NCBI GenBank assembly: GCA_963674975.1
Contig: OY771913.1
Span: forward strand, 744,001-808,000
Origin: UBA4781 sp963674975
GTDB lineage: Bacteria; Chloroflexota; Anaerolineae; Anaerolineales; Anaerolineaceae
Direction of reading: 5' to 3'
DNA: 64,000 nt
Below are positions 8,284 to 16,970 of the stretch, one piece after another. How positions within the stretch are numbered: position 1 is the first letter of the stretch; the number at the start of each line of letters is the position of its first letter. A program made the position numbers and the translations under genes. Below the pieces are notes generated by a model. The model had not been told where the DNA came from and made no database searches. It worked only from the letters and a program-made list of their open reading frames with translations.

Positions 8284-9039
8284 CTACAGCATTGTCCCGC
8301 CGCTTACATCAACAATTGCCCCCATCATTTGGACGGCTTTGGGAGAACAGAGAAAAACCGCTACGTTCGCTATCTCACGCGGTGTCGCTTCTTTTCCAAG
8401 TGGAATGATCTTCTTCATCGCTTTGGATCGATCCTTCAAGTTCTTGGTTGTATCAGTAATCACATACCCAGGAACAATGCCATTTACAAAGATACCCCTT
8501 GATCCGACTTCTTTTGCCAAACCGCGCGTGAATGAAAATACCGCGCCTTTCGTAGCTATATAGGGTGTATTTCCACCACTATTGGTTGTGAAAGCAGATT
8601 TTGAAATCGTGTTAACTATATGCCCTCCCTTTTTCTGCGCATTGCATATTTTAATGAATTCTTTGCTCATTAAAAACATACCTTCAATATTCACTTTTTC
8701 ATACTTGTACAGCTCTTCGACGGTTACATCCTCAATCTTTGTCACACCCATCTTTCCAGCATTATTCATTAAAATATCAACTGTTCCGAATTTCTCAAGA
8801 GTTTTCTTGAAAATACCTTCAACATCTTCTGGATTGGAAATATCACCTCGCACTGCCAGAGTGCGTACATTGAATTTTTTATTCAATTCCGCCGCGAATT
8901 CATTCGATTCATCCAGCGGTACCATATCAGCGATCACAACATTTGCACCTTCTTCGGCAAAAACCTCACACATACCGGCTCCGATACCCCTGGCTCCCCC
9001 CGTTACGATCACTACCTTTCCATGCAATTCAAGGTCCAT
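8284..9039 (-). CDS. Short-chain dehydrogenase/reductase (SDR)
   Basis: NAD(P)-dependent classical SDR, 251 aa. Visible: nucleotide-binding TGGARGIGAG (about residues 14-23), NNAGKMG (about 91-97), and the catalytic Tyr-x3-Lys YIATK (about 160-164), with a Ser upstream in NTISKSAF. The C-terminus (VDVSGGTML) is typical of sugar-acid and polyol dehydrogenases of the FabG/GnoD group. It lies downstream of the PTS IIC-IIB genes and the hydroxyacid dehydrogenase on the minus strand. This suggests oxidation or reduction of a hydroxyl group on the imported substrate. Confidence 0.9.
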   Translation of the reverse strand: MDLELHGKVVIVTGGARGIGAGMCEVFAEEGANVVIADMVPLDESNEFAAELNKKFNVRTLAVRGDISNPEDVEGIFKKTLEKFGTVDILMNNAGKMGVTKIEDVTVEELYKYEKVNIEGMFLMSKEFIKICNAQKKGGHIVNTISKSAFTTNSGGNTPYIATKGAVFSFTRGLAKEVGSRGIFVNGIVPGYVITDTTKNLKDRSKAMKKIIPLGKEATPREIANVAVFLCSPKAVQMMGAIVDVSGGTML

Positions 9040-9056
9040 AAAAAGTACTCCTCTCC

Positions 9057-10151
9057 TTAAATACCAAGTTGTTTTTTTGCTTTTTTCTGCCAGAGTTTGA
9101 AACCCGGATCATCTAAAATTACTGGATTGATAAGTCCTTCTGTTCCACTTCCTGCGATCAAGCTGCGCATTCTCTTAAAAACAAGGCGTGGTGAGTTATT
9201 TGCTGCGTCCAGAGTTGCACCGGCACGGTGCGTCGTTAATGTAACATTGTCCAGTTTTCTGAAACGATCATCCTCAGGCAGCGGTTCTTTATCAAAAACA
9301 TCCAAAGCCGCACCCGCGATCAGTTTTTTACTCAAAATATCATATAACGCATCATAATCAACGAGACCAGCTCTGGCTGTATTGATAAAATATGCAGTCT
9401 TTTTCATCAGAGATAACTCTGATTTACCAATGGTATGCTGGTTTTCACTAGTCAATCTCGCATGCACACTAATAAAATCGGATTCTTTAAATAACTGATC
9501 TTTATCGACCAGCTTTCCTCCAAACTTTTCTACACTTTCTTTCTTGATATATGGGTCATACACGGCTAAATTCACATGAAAACCACTCAATTTTTCAGCC
9601 AGAACTTTACCGATCACACCAAATCCAAACAAGCCGATCGTTTTACCGCGCATATCCGGTGTAGTGGCACTACTGACAAAATCTACCTGCCATCCTCCAC
9701 TGACAATCGAATGATGGGCGCGGGCAATATTACGAGCTTCCGAGAGCATCATACCAATTGCATAATCTGAAACTGCATCCGCATTCCTACCGCTGGCATT
9801 CACTACCGCGATACCTCGTTCGGTTGCAGCCTGCACATCAATATTCTCTAAACCGGCGCGCATTATCCCAATAACCCGTAAGTTATCGAACTTATCCATT
9901 CCCTGTGCTGAAAAAGGACAAAAGCTGCCTGCCAGGAGTTCAGCAGTTGGATTTTCAATAAACCCTTGTGGAATTGGTTCATTTGCTGGTCCGTTTTTTT
10001 CGATTCTTCGAATAACAGCAGTAATATCAGTTTCGCTTTCATCATCCCATAAAGATTCAATTACTTCAACGCCCTGAAACTGCCTGGCAAAATGTAAAAT
10101 CGGCTCTTTCAGAGCAGGAACTTTCTTTTCAATAATACATACAAGTTTCAT
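9057..10151 (-). CDS. D-isomer 2-hydroxyacid dehydrogenase (SerA-like)
   Basis: NAD-dependent 2-hydroxyacid dehydrogenase, 364 aa. The Rossmann motif GLFGFGVIG (about residues 173-181) and the catalytic Arg (INTARAGLVD, about 257-266) are present. The catalytic His is in THRAGAT (about 310), where most relatives have THIAGAT. Family members oxidise 3-phosphoglycerate, 4-phosphoerythronate, or reduce 2-keto acids. It is not near serine biosynthesis genes but within a sugar-acid island, so a role in substrate catabolism is more likely than serine synthesis. It is separated by 17 bp from the SDR gene. Confidence 0.88.
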   Translation of the reverse strand: MKLVCIIEKKVPALKEPILHFARQFQGVEVIESLWDDESETDITAVIRRIEKNGPANEPIPQGFIENPTAELLAGSFCPFSAQGMDKFDNLRVIGIMRAGLENIDVQAATERGIAVVNASGRNADAVSDYAIGMMLSEARNIARAHHSIVSGGWQVDFVSSATTPDMRGKTIGLFGFGVIGKVLAEKLSGFHVNLAVYDPYIKKESVEKFGGKLVDKDQLFKESDFISVHARLTSENQHTIGKSELSLMKKTAYFINTARAGLVDYDALYDILSKKLIAGAALDVFDKEPLPEDDRFRKLDNVTLTTHRAGATLDAANNSPRLVFKRMRSLIAGSGTEGLINPVILDDPGFKLWQKKAKKQLGI

Positions 10152-10212
10152 GTTGAAACCTCTTTTTGCTTTTTTGTTTATTGGGGATATGCTTCTTACT
10201 TTATTTAAAATT

Positions 10213-10242
10213 ACTAGAGGGCACTTAATTGTGCCCTCTAGT
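10213..10242 (-). terminator. Perfect 12-bp inverted repeat between PTS IIB and dehydrogenase genes
   Basis: ACTAGAGGGCAC - TTAATT - GTGCCCTCTAGT. It lies between the PTS IIB stop and the downstream hydroxyacid dehydrogenase start. On the minus strand it is followed by an AT-rich stretch with only a short T-run. It may partly terminate transcription or process the mRNA so that PTS genes are expressed more than the dehydrogenases. Confidence 0.6.
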
Positions 10243-10252
10243 CTAACAATAA

Positions 10253-10561
10253 TCAGTTTGGCTTGATCTTTCCTTCAGCGATCGCTTCTTTGATCTTTTC
10301 TTCCATTTCTTTCTCTGAGACCAGGTTTTTCAAGCCAATCACAACGACGCCTTTTGATTCAGCGGTTTTAAAATTCGGTACTAATGTCTGTCCGCAAAAA
10401 AGTACATCATAGCTGGTTGCGGTTGATTTTGCCATAGAAACATTACTGGAGGTTACCTTCGCATCGATTCCCAATCTTTTAAATACAGCATTCAATCTCA
10501 TTGAGATGATCTGACAACTTCCCAACCCCTGTCCGCAAGCAGTTAATACCTTTAGCGTCAT
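10253..10561 (-). CDS. PTS system IIB component, ascorbate/lactose type (UlaB-like)
   Basis: Cytoplasmic phosphotransfer protein, 102 aa. The phosphocysteine is Cys9 in LTACGQGLGSC, matching the P-loop-like active site of UlaB/GatB-type IIB proteins. It takes phosphate from the IIA component (15386-15838) and passes it to the substrate carried by IIC (10595-12085). The gene follows IIC by 33 bp on the minus strand. Confidence 0.9.
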   Translation of the reverse strand: MTLKVLTACGQGLGSCQIISMRLNAVFKRLGIDAKVTSSNVSMAKSTATSYDVLFCGQTLVPNFKTAESKGVVVIGLKNLVSEKEMEEKIKEAIAEGKIKPN

Positions 10562-10594
10562 TTTTCAAACTCCTTTTTAACAAAGCATCTTCTA

Positions 10595-12085
10595 CTATTT
10601 TTCAGCTTTCTTTGCCATAACTTCTTTATATTTCTCGTAATTATCTACAACCATGAAATAGGTATCTTTATTTTTCAAGTATTGGAGCTGTGGAATGAGG
10701 ATTAAAACCAAGCATATCACACCAATTCCAACATATCCCAGGCTCTTCATGATAACGCCCAGCAGTGTGTGCCACACTGCCATATCAAAGTTGGCTGCAG
10801 CACCACCGTAGTTGGAGAATCCATAGAAGTAGGCATATAAACCACCGCCAAACACATGCACCATACCGACGATCAGGGTGGAAATGATAACAGCCTTCAA
10901 GCCGCCTTTATGATTTGCGAACACAGCAATTCCACCATTATCAAAGAACATCGGGATGAATCCAACGATCGCCAGGATGGGACTCTTCAAGAGTACTGAC
11001 AACAGGATGGCAATAAGGGATCCCAGAGCACCGAATAAGAAACCAAAGGTCACCACGCTGCCCTCGGTGAAGCCGAATGTGGCAGCAATATCCACTGCTG
11101 GAATTGCACCACGCAACATTTTTTGGGAAATACCACTAAAAGCTTCTGATAATTCACCAACAAACATCTTGATACCAAGAATAATGATGTTCAGGTAAAC
11201 CACAAAAGTGAGGCATTTTTCGATCAGATAGAAACCCCAAACCTGAGTCGCCAATGATTCATCAACGGTCAGCATGTACTCTTTACCGATGATCAGCATC
11301 ATGCCACCGAAGAACAGAAGCATGACTATTGAAGCAGCCACAGTGGTGTCATTCATGATCTGCAAGAAACCGGGGAGCTTCATTTCGCCGATTTTGCGGA
11401 TCTCTTTCCCTTTTTTCTTATCCTGGTTACCGATCCATGTAGCCAATTTATCAAATATATAGATACCTGTCATCTGCGCATGCCCGACACAAATGTTTGC
11501 TCCATCGGTCAATTCCTGGGTTGGCTCAACTGTAAGGTTAGAAAAAACGCCCCATAACAAACCACATAAAATACCACCGGCAATGATGGCACCTAAATCA
11601 CTGATAGAGGGGATCATTAGAACAAGATAAGCAATAACGCCCCAAGACATCAGATTCATTACATGCCCACCAACCATAAGCGAGCGCACCTTGGTTTGCT
11701 TTTTGAAATAGACCAGGAGAATATTGATGGCAAAACCGATGATCATAGCCATTGTCGCGATACTCATTGTTCGTCCCGCGACTTCAGTGATCGATTTCTG
11801 TAAAGGAGCAGCACCAAAGTAAGGATCGATCACAGCTGCTTGCAAGTTGAATCTTCCATTAAGGGCGAACAAGATAGGTCGGAACGTTGTGACCATTCCA
11901 CCGGAAGCCACATTAAAGATCATGTACCCTACCAATGCCTTTACAAAACTCGCAAAAGCTTCATGGAGGGGTTTTTTGATCAACAGGCATCCGATGAACA
12001 CCATTAATCCAAGAAACCAGGCTGGTTTTGTGAAAATATTTGACACGAACCAAGTCCATGCGGTGAGAAACATAATTTTTACCAC
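10595..12085 (-). CDS. PTS system IIC component, ascorbate family (UlaA-like)
   Basis: Membrane carrier of a phosphotransferase system of the L-ascorbate-galactitol superfamily, 496 aa with about ten to eleven hydrophobic segments. Sequence features such as GVFSNLTVEPTQELTDGANICVGHAQM (read in parts) and FIPMFFDNGGIAVFANHKGG fit UlaA. Family knowledge: UlaA imports ascorbate, and uncharacterised relatives import other sugar acids or lactones with phosphorylation. It is the first gene of a minus-strand unit IIC-IIB-hydroxyacid dehydrogenase-SDR. It faces the divergent lactonase-AOR-IIA unit. Confidence 0.92.
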   Translation of the reverse strand: MVKIMFLTAWTWFVSNIFTKPAWFLGLMVFIGCLLIKKPLHEAFASFVKALVGYMIFNVASGGMVTTFRPILFALNGRFNLQAAVIDPYFGAAPLQKSITEVAGRTMSIATMAMIIGFAINILLVYFKKQTKVRSLMVGGHVMNLMSWGVIAYLVLMIPSISDLGAIIAGGILCGLLWGVFSNLTVEPTQELTDGANICVGHAQMTGIYIFDKLATWIGNQDKKKGKEIRKIGEMKLPGFLQIMNDTTVAASIVMLLFFGGMMLIIGKEYMLTVDESLATQVWGFYLIEKCLTFVVYLNIIILGIKMFVGELSEAFSGISQKMLRGAIPAVDIAATFGFTEGSVVTFGFLFGALGSLIAILLSVLLKSPILAIVGFIPMFFDNGGIAVFANHKGGLKAVIISTLIVGMVHVFGGGLYAYFYGFSNYGGAAANFDMAVWHTLLGVIMKSLGYVGIGVICLVLILIPQLQYLKNKDTYFMVVDNYEKYKEVMAKKAEK

Positions 12086-12272
12086 CTTTCATAATTATTA
12101 ATTTATTCATTGATACTAAAACAGTTCTCTTTTAAAAATTACATTTTCTTGATTCTTCACCTCCTGAAATTTTTTTAAATTCTCCTGAAAATAATTCCTT
12201 ATATAAAAAATACTAGTATTGGCATTTTTTTTTGTCAACGAAGCCTTTATGAAAATCACATTTGTATAACTC

Positions 12273-12301
12273 GCACAATTGTGCAGGAATGGTATTTGTG
12301 C
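12273..12301. promoter_or_regulatory. Candidate SorC operator in the PTS/lactonase divergent promoter
   Basis: A perfect palindrome GCACAATTGTGC (12273-12284) is followed by TTTGTGC (12295-12301) in the 297-bp AT-rich region between the PTS IIC gene and the phosphotriesterase-family gene. The word matches the repeats in front of the UlaD-like gene (6543-6620). No gene is seen in 12086-12382. Confidence 0.45.
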
Positions 12302-12382
12302 TTTACAAATAAAATCGTTGACTTTTAAGAATTCCACATTTACGATACAAAAAACATACACAGATAATGAAGAGGTCACATT

Positions 12383-13315
12383 ATGGGAAAAATTAGAACT
12401 GTTTTAGGAGATATTGATTCCTCTAAATTAGGTTTTACCATGGCGCATGAGCACGTCTTTATGGATATCGGTGGACATGGAAAGCCAGATATTGAATGGA
12501 GCCTATATCGTTGGAATGAGCAATTGCAAATATTACGAGAGTACAAAGCAGTAGGTGGAAACGCAATAGTTGATGCTAATCCACGCTACCCGGATGGACG
12601 AGACGCTGCTCGAATGAAAGTAGCTTCAGAGCAGAGTGGCGTAAATATTATTGCCTGCACCGGATTTGTTAAAGAGGCTGAGAATCAAGCCAACTGCCAG
12701 GATCTATTGAAAATGTCGGTTGAAGAAATAACCGATTTTTTTGTAAAAGAAATCACCGTTGGCATGGATGGAACAGATATTAAAGCTGGCTGGATCAAGG
12801 GAGCCAGTATGTACTGCTATATCACACCCCTTCAAGAAAAAGCACTTCGTGCCGCCGCTCGGGCGGCTATGATCACCGGTGCGCCGGTACACACCCATAC
12901 CGAGATCGGCACCTGGGGATTCGAGCAGATCGAGATCATGGAGTCAGAAGGCATGGACCTTACCCGTTTTGGTCTGGCTCATCTCGATCGAAATCCCGAT
13001 TTTTGGTACCACAAGAAAATCGCCGAAAAAGGATGCTATATCATCTATGATGGTCCCGGTAAAGCAAAATATTACCCTGACAGCATCCGTGTAGATCTTT
13101 TACGCCGCCTGGTGGATGCAGGATTTGAAAAACAGATCATGCTGTGCAATGATATGGGCAAGAAATCACATCATACAGTTTACGGCGGTGGACCGGGCTG
13201 GACCTGGATCAAACAAAAATTCCTACCTCGATTACTGGATGAAGGGTTCAGTCAAGAAACAATCGATAATTTCATGATCCACAATCCGGCGCGCTTCTAT
13301 TCTCTAAAGGAGTAA
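12383..13315 (+). CDS. Phosphotriesterase-family hydrolase, probable sugar lactonase
   Basis: Amidohydrolase-superfamily TIM barrel of the phosphotriesterase (PHP/COG1735) family, 310 aa. Metal ligands are visible: His22 and His24 (MAHEHVF), the bridging Lys in GWIKGAS (about residue 137), His in VHTHTEIG, His in LAHLDRN, and Asp in LCNDMG. Family knowledge: characterised relatives include phosphorylated-furanose lactonases and N-acyl-homoserine lactonases. Next to a UlaA-type PTS, the likely job is to open the phosphorylated lactone ring after uptake. UlaG does this in ascorbate pathways and is not seen here. RBS GAGG lies upstream of 12383. Confidence 0.87.
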   Translation: MGKIRTVLGDIDSSKLGFTMAHEHVFMDIGGHGKPDIEWSLYRWNEQLQILREYKAVGGNAIVDANPRYPDGRDAARMKVASEQSGVNIIACTGFVKEAENQANCQDLLKMSVEEITDFFVKEITVGMDGTDIKAGWIKGASMYCYITPLQEKALRAAARAAMITGAPVHTHTEIGTWGFEQIEIMESEGMDLTRFGLAHLDRNPDFWYHKKIAEKGCYIIYDGPGKAKYYPDSIRVDLLRRLVDAGFEKQIMLCNDMGKKSHHTVYGGGPGWTWIKQKFLPRLLDEGFSQETIDNFMIHNPARFYSLKE

Positions 13316-13395
13316 TTTACAAATCGGTAAGTACTTAGGAACATTACTATTTTATTAAAGCACTGATCCAATATTTATCAGTACGAGGAGGTACT

Positions 13396-15342
13396 ATGCC
13401 TTACGGATACAATGGTCGTATTCTGCACATCGATCTCACGAACCATACATTCAGGATAGAGACTCCAGTGGAAGACTTCTACCGTAAATATCTGGGTGGG
13501 AGTGCATTGAACTGCTACTATCTGTTCAAAATGATCCCATCCGGAATCGATTCTCTCAGTAAAGAGAATGTCCTCGCTATATCGACCAGCGTGATCACCG
13601 GTGCTCCAATTGCCGGGCAGAGTCGTGTGGTAGCCTCCGCAAAAAGCCCCCTTACAGGGTTGATCGGCGATGGGCAGGCAGGTGGATTTTTCCCTCCTGA
13701 AATGAAATATGCTGGTTACGACGCGTTTATTTTTACAGGTAAATCCCCCAATCCAGTTTATCTCTGGGTAGATGATGGTAAATATGAATTGAGAGACGCA
13801 GCCCATCTCTGGGGTAAAACTACCGGAGAATGTGAAGATGAGATAAGGAAAGAACTGGGGGAGGAAAGGGTCATGATAGCTCAGATCGGACCTGCAGGTG
13901 AGCGAAAAGTTTTATATGCCTCGATCATGTTCATGTGCAATCATACCGTAGGACGTACTGGTATGGGAGCGGTAATGGGCAGTAAAAATTTAAAAGCCAT
14001 CGCCGTTCGCGGTCGAAAAGGACGCAAAGAATTTAAAGTAGCTGATCCCGAACGATTTAAGCATTGGTCAAAAATGGGTGCAACCAGGTTCAAAGATTCA
14101 CCGGTGGAACCTCTTGGTAAATTAGGCACCGCTATCAGCATGCTCGGACAAAGTGCAAGCGGTCAGTTGCCCACCCGAAACTTTATCACCGGCGTGTTTG
14201 AGGGTGTAGAAGCGATCAGCGGCGAAGAAATGTATGATCGATACTTATATGGAGCTGCTGAGGGGAAACAAGATACTTTAGGCAGAGAGACATGCTTCGC
14301 CTGCCCGGTCAGATGCAAACGTGTGGTGGAATTCAGCAGTGATGCATTTTCCATTGATAAACGATATGGCGGACCCGAATATGAAACTTTAGGTTTGATG
14401 GGAAGCTCTTGTGGGATCAGTGATTTCCCTGCCATCGCAAAAGCCAATGAGATCTGCAATCGATATGGGATAGATACGATCTCATGCGGTGGAACGATCG
14501 CCTGGGCAATGGAATGCTTTGAAAATGGAATCCTTACCTTAGAAGATACCGAGGGCATCGATCTCCGTTTCGGAGATCCCAAAGCATTTCTGCAGACGGT
14601 TGAATGTATCGCAAGTGGAAGCCGTTTTGGTAATTTGCTTGGATTGGGTTCTGCCCGCGCGGCGGAAGTTCTGGGTAGAGGTTCGGAAAAATATGTAGTT
14701 GCTGCCAACCGCCAGGAAATACCCGCTCATATGCCAAGAGTAAAAGTCAGTCTGGGTATCATTTATGCCGTCAATCCATTTGGTGCTGATCATATGAGCA
14801 GCGGGCATGATCCATTCTACGAAGATCTCAATTCCACCGGCGATAAAACCTCTGTACCCCCTTTTCTGCAGCAGCTTGGATTAACCAATCCAACACCACC
14901 ACGATCTTTAGGTCCAGAAAAAATGCGTTTCGCCGTCATCACACAAAATTACGACAGCCTTATGGACAGTTTGTGCTACTGTCAATTTGTGATCGGAACT
15001 TTTGGAGGTTTATTCGAACCCCTGGAGGTTCCTGAAATCGTCAACTCGATCACAGGCTGGGACACCACATTGGATGAACTCCTGGCTGTGGGTGAACGGC
15101 GGGTAAACCTTATGCGTGCTTTCAATGCTCGAGATGGGTATTCCCGTGAAAAAGATCGTTTGCCCAAGCGTATGTTTGAACCCCTGCGGGGTGGTCCGAC
15201 AGATGGGTTCAAGTTATCTCCAGAAGACTTTGAAACAGCAAAGAGCCACTATTATATGCAGCGTGGATGGGACAGCAAAACAGGAAATCCTGCTCATCAA
15301 AAACTCAGTGAATTGGGTTTGGAATGGGCTTATACCAATTAA
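13396..15342 (+). CDS. Aldehyde:ferredoxin oxidoreductase (tungsto/molybdopterin)
   Basis: AOR-family enzyme, 648 aa, predicted to oxidise an aldehyde to a carboxylic acid with reduction of ferredoxin, in the cytoplasm. Iron-sulfur ligands Cys300, Cys303 and Cys307 (CFACPVRC) are visible. The fourth Cys lies later in DSLCYC. The family signature GPEYETLG (about residue 330) and DTISCGG (about 367) mark the pterin-binding domains. RBS GAGGAGG precedes 13396. It lies between the lactonase gene and the PTS IIA gene, so its substrate is likely an aldehyde made by the island's aldolase. Finding AOR inside a PTS operon is unusual. I see no in-frame TGA suggesting selenocysteine. Confidence 0.93.
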   Translation: MPYGYNGRILHIDLTNHTFRIETPVEDFYRKYLGGSALNCYYLFKMIPSGIDSLSKENVLAISTSVITGAPIAGQSRVVASAKSPLTGLIGDGQAGGFFPPEMKYAGYDAFIFTGKSPNPVYLWVDDGKYELRDAAHLWGKTTGECEDEIRKELGEERVMIAQIGPAGERKVLYASIMFMCNHTVGRTGMGAVMGSKNLKAIAVRGRKGRKEFKVADPERFKHWSKMGATRFKDSPVEPLGKLGTAISMLGQSASGQLPTRNFITGVFEGVEAISGEEMYDRYLYGAAEGKQDTLGRETCFACPVRCKRVVEFSSDAFSIDKRYGGPEYETLGLMGSSCGISDFPAIAKANEICNRYGIDTISCGGTIAWAMECFENGILTLEDTEGIDLRFGDPKAFLQTVECIASGSRFGNLLGLGSARAAEVLGRGSEKYVVAANRQEIPAHMPRVKVSLGIIYAVNPFGADHMSSGHDPFYEDLNSTGDKTSVPPFLQQLGLTNPTPPRSLGPEKMRFAVITQNYDSLMDSLCYCQFVIGTFGGLFEPLEVPEIVNSITGWDTTLDELLAVGERRVNLMRAFNARDGYSREKDRLPKRMFEPLRGGPTDGFKLSPEDFETAKSHYYMQRGWDSKTGNPAHQKLSELGLEWAYTN

Positions 15343-15385
15343 CCACGAACAATTAAATTCTGGAAATTATTAAGGAAAGCATATC

Positions 15386-15838
15386 TTGAACCTGGCAGAA
15401 TTATTAACTCCTGAATTAGTAGAAATTGATATTCAAGTCAGCAGCTGGCAAGAAGCGATCCTGGCTGCTGGCAAGCTACTGGTTGATTCGGGAATGGCGG
15501 AAGAACGCTACCCTGATGCTATGATCCGAGTTGCCAGGGAGTTTGGTCCTTATATTGTGGTCGCTCCAGGAATTGCTCTTCCACATGCCAGACCAGAAGA
15601 TGGAGCGATCAAATCCAGCATTGCAGTTGTGCGTTTGAAAGATCCGGTTAATTTTGGGAACGAAGATAATGATCCGGTTTTTCTTGTAGCTGCTCTGGTG
15701 GCAATCGATCATGAACAGCATATTCAAGGCTTAGCTGAACTAGCAAATATGCTGGGAGACGATGATTGTATAAACATGATGAAAATGGCAGAAACAAAAC
15801 AGGAATTACTTTCTGTGTTTCTAAAAAGTACTGATTAA
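15386..15838 (+). CDS. PTS system IIA component, mannitol/ascorbate type (UlaC-like), TTG start
   Basis: Phosphocarrier protein, 150 aa. The phosphorylated His is His67 in GIALPHARPEDG. It receives phosphate from HPr (not in the window) and gives it to the IIB protein encoded on the other strand. The start is TTG at 15386 with a GGAAAG ribosome-binding site nearby. The next ATG would remove much of the domain. It closes the lactonase-AOR-IIA plus-strand unit, which links the AOR to the transported sugar. Confidence 0.9.
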   Translation: MNLAELLTPELVEIDIQVSSWQEAILAAGKLLVDSGMAEERYPDAMIRVAREFGPYIVVAPGIALPHARPEDGAIKSSIAVVRLKDPVNFGNEDNDPVFLVAALVAIDHEQHIQGLAELANMLGDDDCINMMKMAETKQELLSVFLKSTD

Positions 15839-15926
15839 TAATATTTTTTTTAATCTCTGCTAGAAAATCGAAAACTCACTTTTCCGAGATAGAGTGGAAT
15901 TTACTACTTGTGTAAAACCACTTCCA

Positions 15927-16970
15927 TTATCCAGCTATGAGTTCTTTATACACTTTTAATGGCAAAGTCTGTTTAATTTTTTGGGGGATTGGCAGTACTG
16001 CTTTGCTTTTTCGATTATTTCTGACGAGTGCAGATAGAACGATCGCATTGATATACTGCTCCGAATTTAGATGAACCCCCTTTGCACATTCTGCAAACCA
16101 TCTATCAGGAATCATGGGCTGACCATTGATCTCAATCGCATACAAACGCTTGTTCGCATACAGGATATCACAGCGGGAATAATCTCGTACCCCGGCAGCT
16201 TGAAACGCCTTCTCTGAAAAGCGAATCAGACGTTTCTTCAAATTTTTATCACTCACCACACTCGCCTGTGTAAGATGGTCATCCTTATCATGAGTGGTCA
16301 CGATCCGCAGGTTTTTCTTTTTCTTCAAAGTGATCCTGGCTGGCATCAGGAGTTTATGATCGCCATTCCCGATCATTGCTACCGTATACTCACGAATATC
16401 AGGATGGATACCCAGATATTTTTCGACAATGACCTCATCATAGGTTTTCAATAATTCTCTCAGTTTTGCTTTCAACGATTTTCTATCAAACACAATCGAG
16501 TGTTCATCCAGTCCACGGCTGTTGCCATCCGCATTGGGTTTTAAGATATAGGGATAACCCGCCGCATGAATCAGATTTTCCATTCCTATTATCTTCGATC
16601 CGCTTTTCCGTATGGTAAAAAACGGAGGAGTTGGGATATCTTGAAGGATCCATTTCTTTTTTAATTCACCTTTCGATAAAACGAGATCCAGGGCTTTGGG
16701 ATCTGACCCGACATAGGGAATATTCAAATTATCAAAAACCGCTTGAATATTCAACTTTTCGTTGGATTCATTGGTTGTATAGTAATCGGTGCTGAAAACA
16801 AGATCAGGGTGTTCATTCTGCAGTATTTTCATCATTTCTCTTTTCTTACTGAAGAGAAAGAATTTCCCATCGATACCACCATATTCAAGTGCAGTAAGCA
16901 TTTTTCGAAATTGCCGTTTCTTGTATTCCATCTGTTTCGGTTTCGGACAGCTTAAGAGAACTAATTTCAA
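15927..16970 (-). CDS. ATP-grasp ligase, D-alanine--D-alanine ligase-like
   Basis: ATP-grasp protein, 347 aa. A pre-ATP-grasp domain (residues 1-110) is followed by the ATP-grasp fold, with PYILKPNADGNSRGL (about 178-192), VEKYL (about 221) and metal-binding EINGQPMIPD near the C-terminus. This matches D-Ala-D-Ala ligase-like enzymes, but the usual Ddl C-terminal Ser-rich loop is not clear. It stands apart from cell-wall genes, so it may join another amino acid or peptide. The reaction is not certain. Confidence 0.75.
   Translation of the reverse strand: MKLVLLSCPKPKQMEYKKRQFRKMLTALEYGGIDGKFFLFSKKREMMKILQNEHPDLVFSTDYYTTNESNEKLNIQAVFDNLNIPYVGSDPKALDLVLSKGELKKKWILQDIPTPPFFTIRKSGSKIIGMENLIHAAGYPYILKPNADGNSRGLDEHSIVFDRKSLKAKLRELLKTYDEVIVEKYLGIHPDIREYTVAMIGNGDHKLLMPARITLKKKKNLRIVTTHDKDDHLTQASVVSDKNLKKRLIRFSEKAFQAAGVRDYSRCDILYANKRLYAIEINGQPMIPDRWFAECAKGVHLNSEQYINAIVLSALVRNNRKSKAVLPIPQKIKQTLPLKVYKELIAG

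Noticed and set aside
12116..12379. Open frame on the minus strand in the PTS/lactonase promoter region
   Set aside because: AT-rich, low-complexity translation without domain, overlaps the candidate operator and the whole divergent promoter. Most likely chance.
13396..15342. Selenocysteine version of AOR
   Set aside because: The frame is continuous, without an internal TGA, and the Fe-S ligands are ordinary cysteines.
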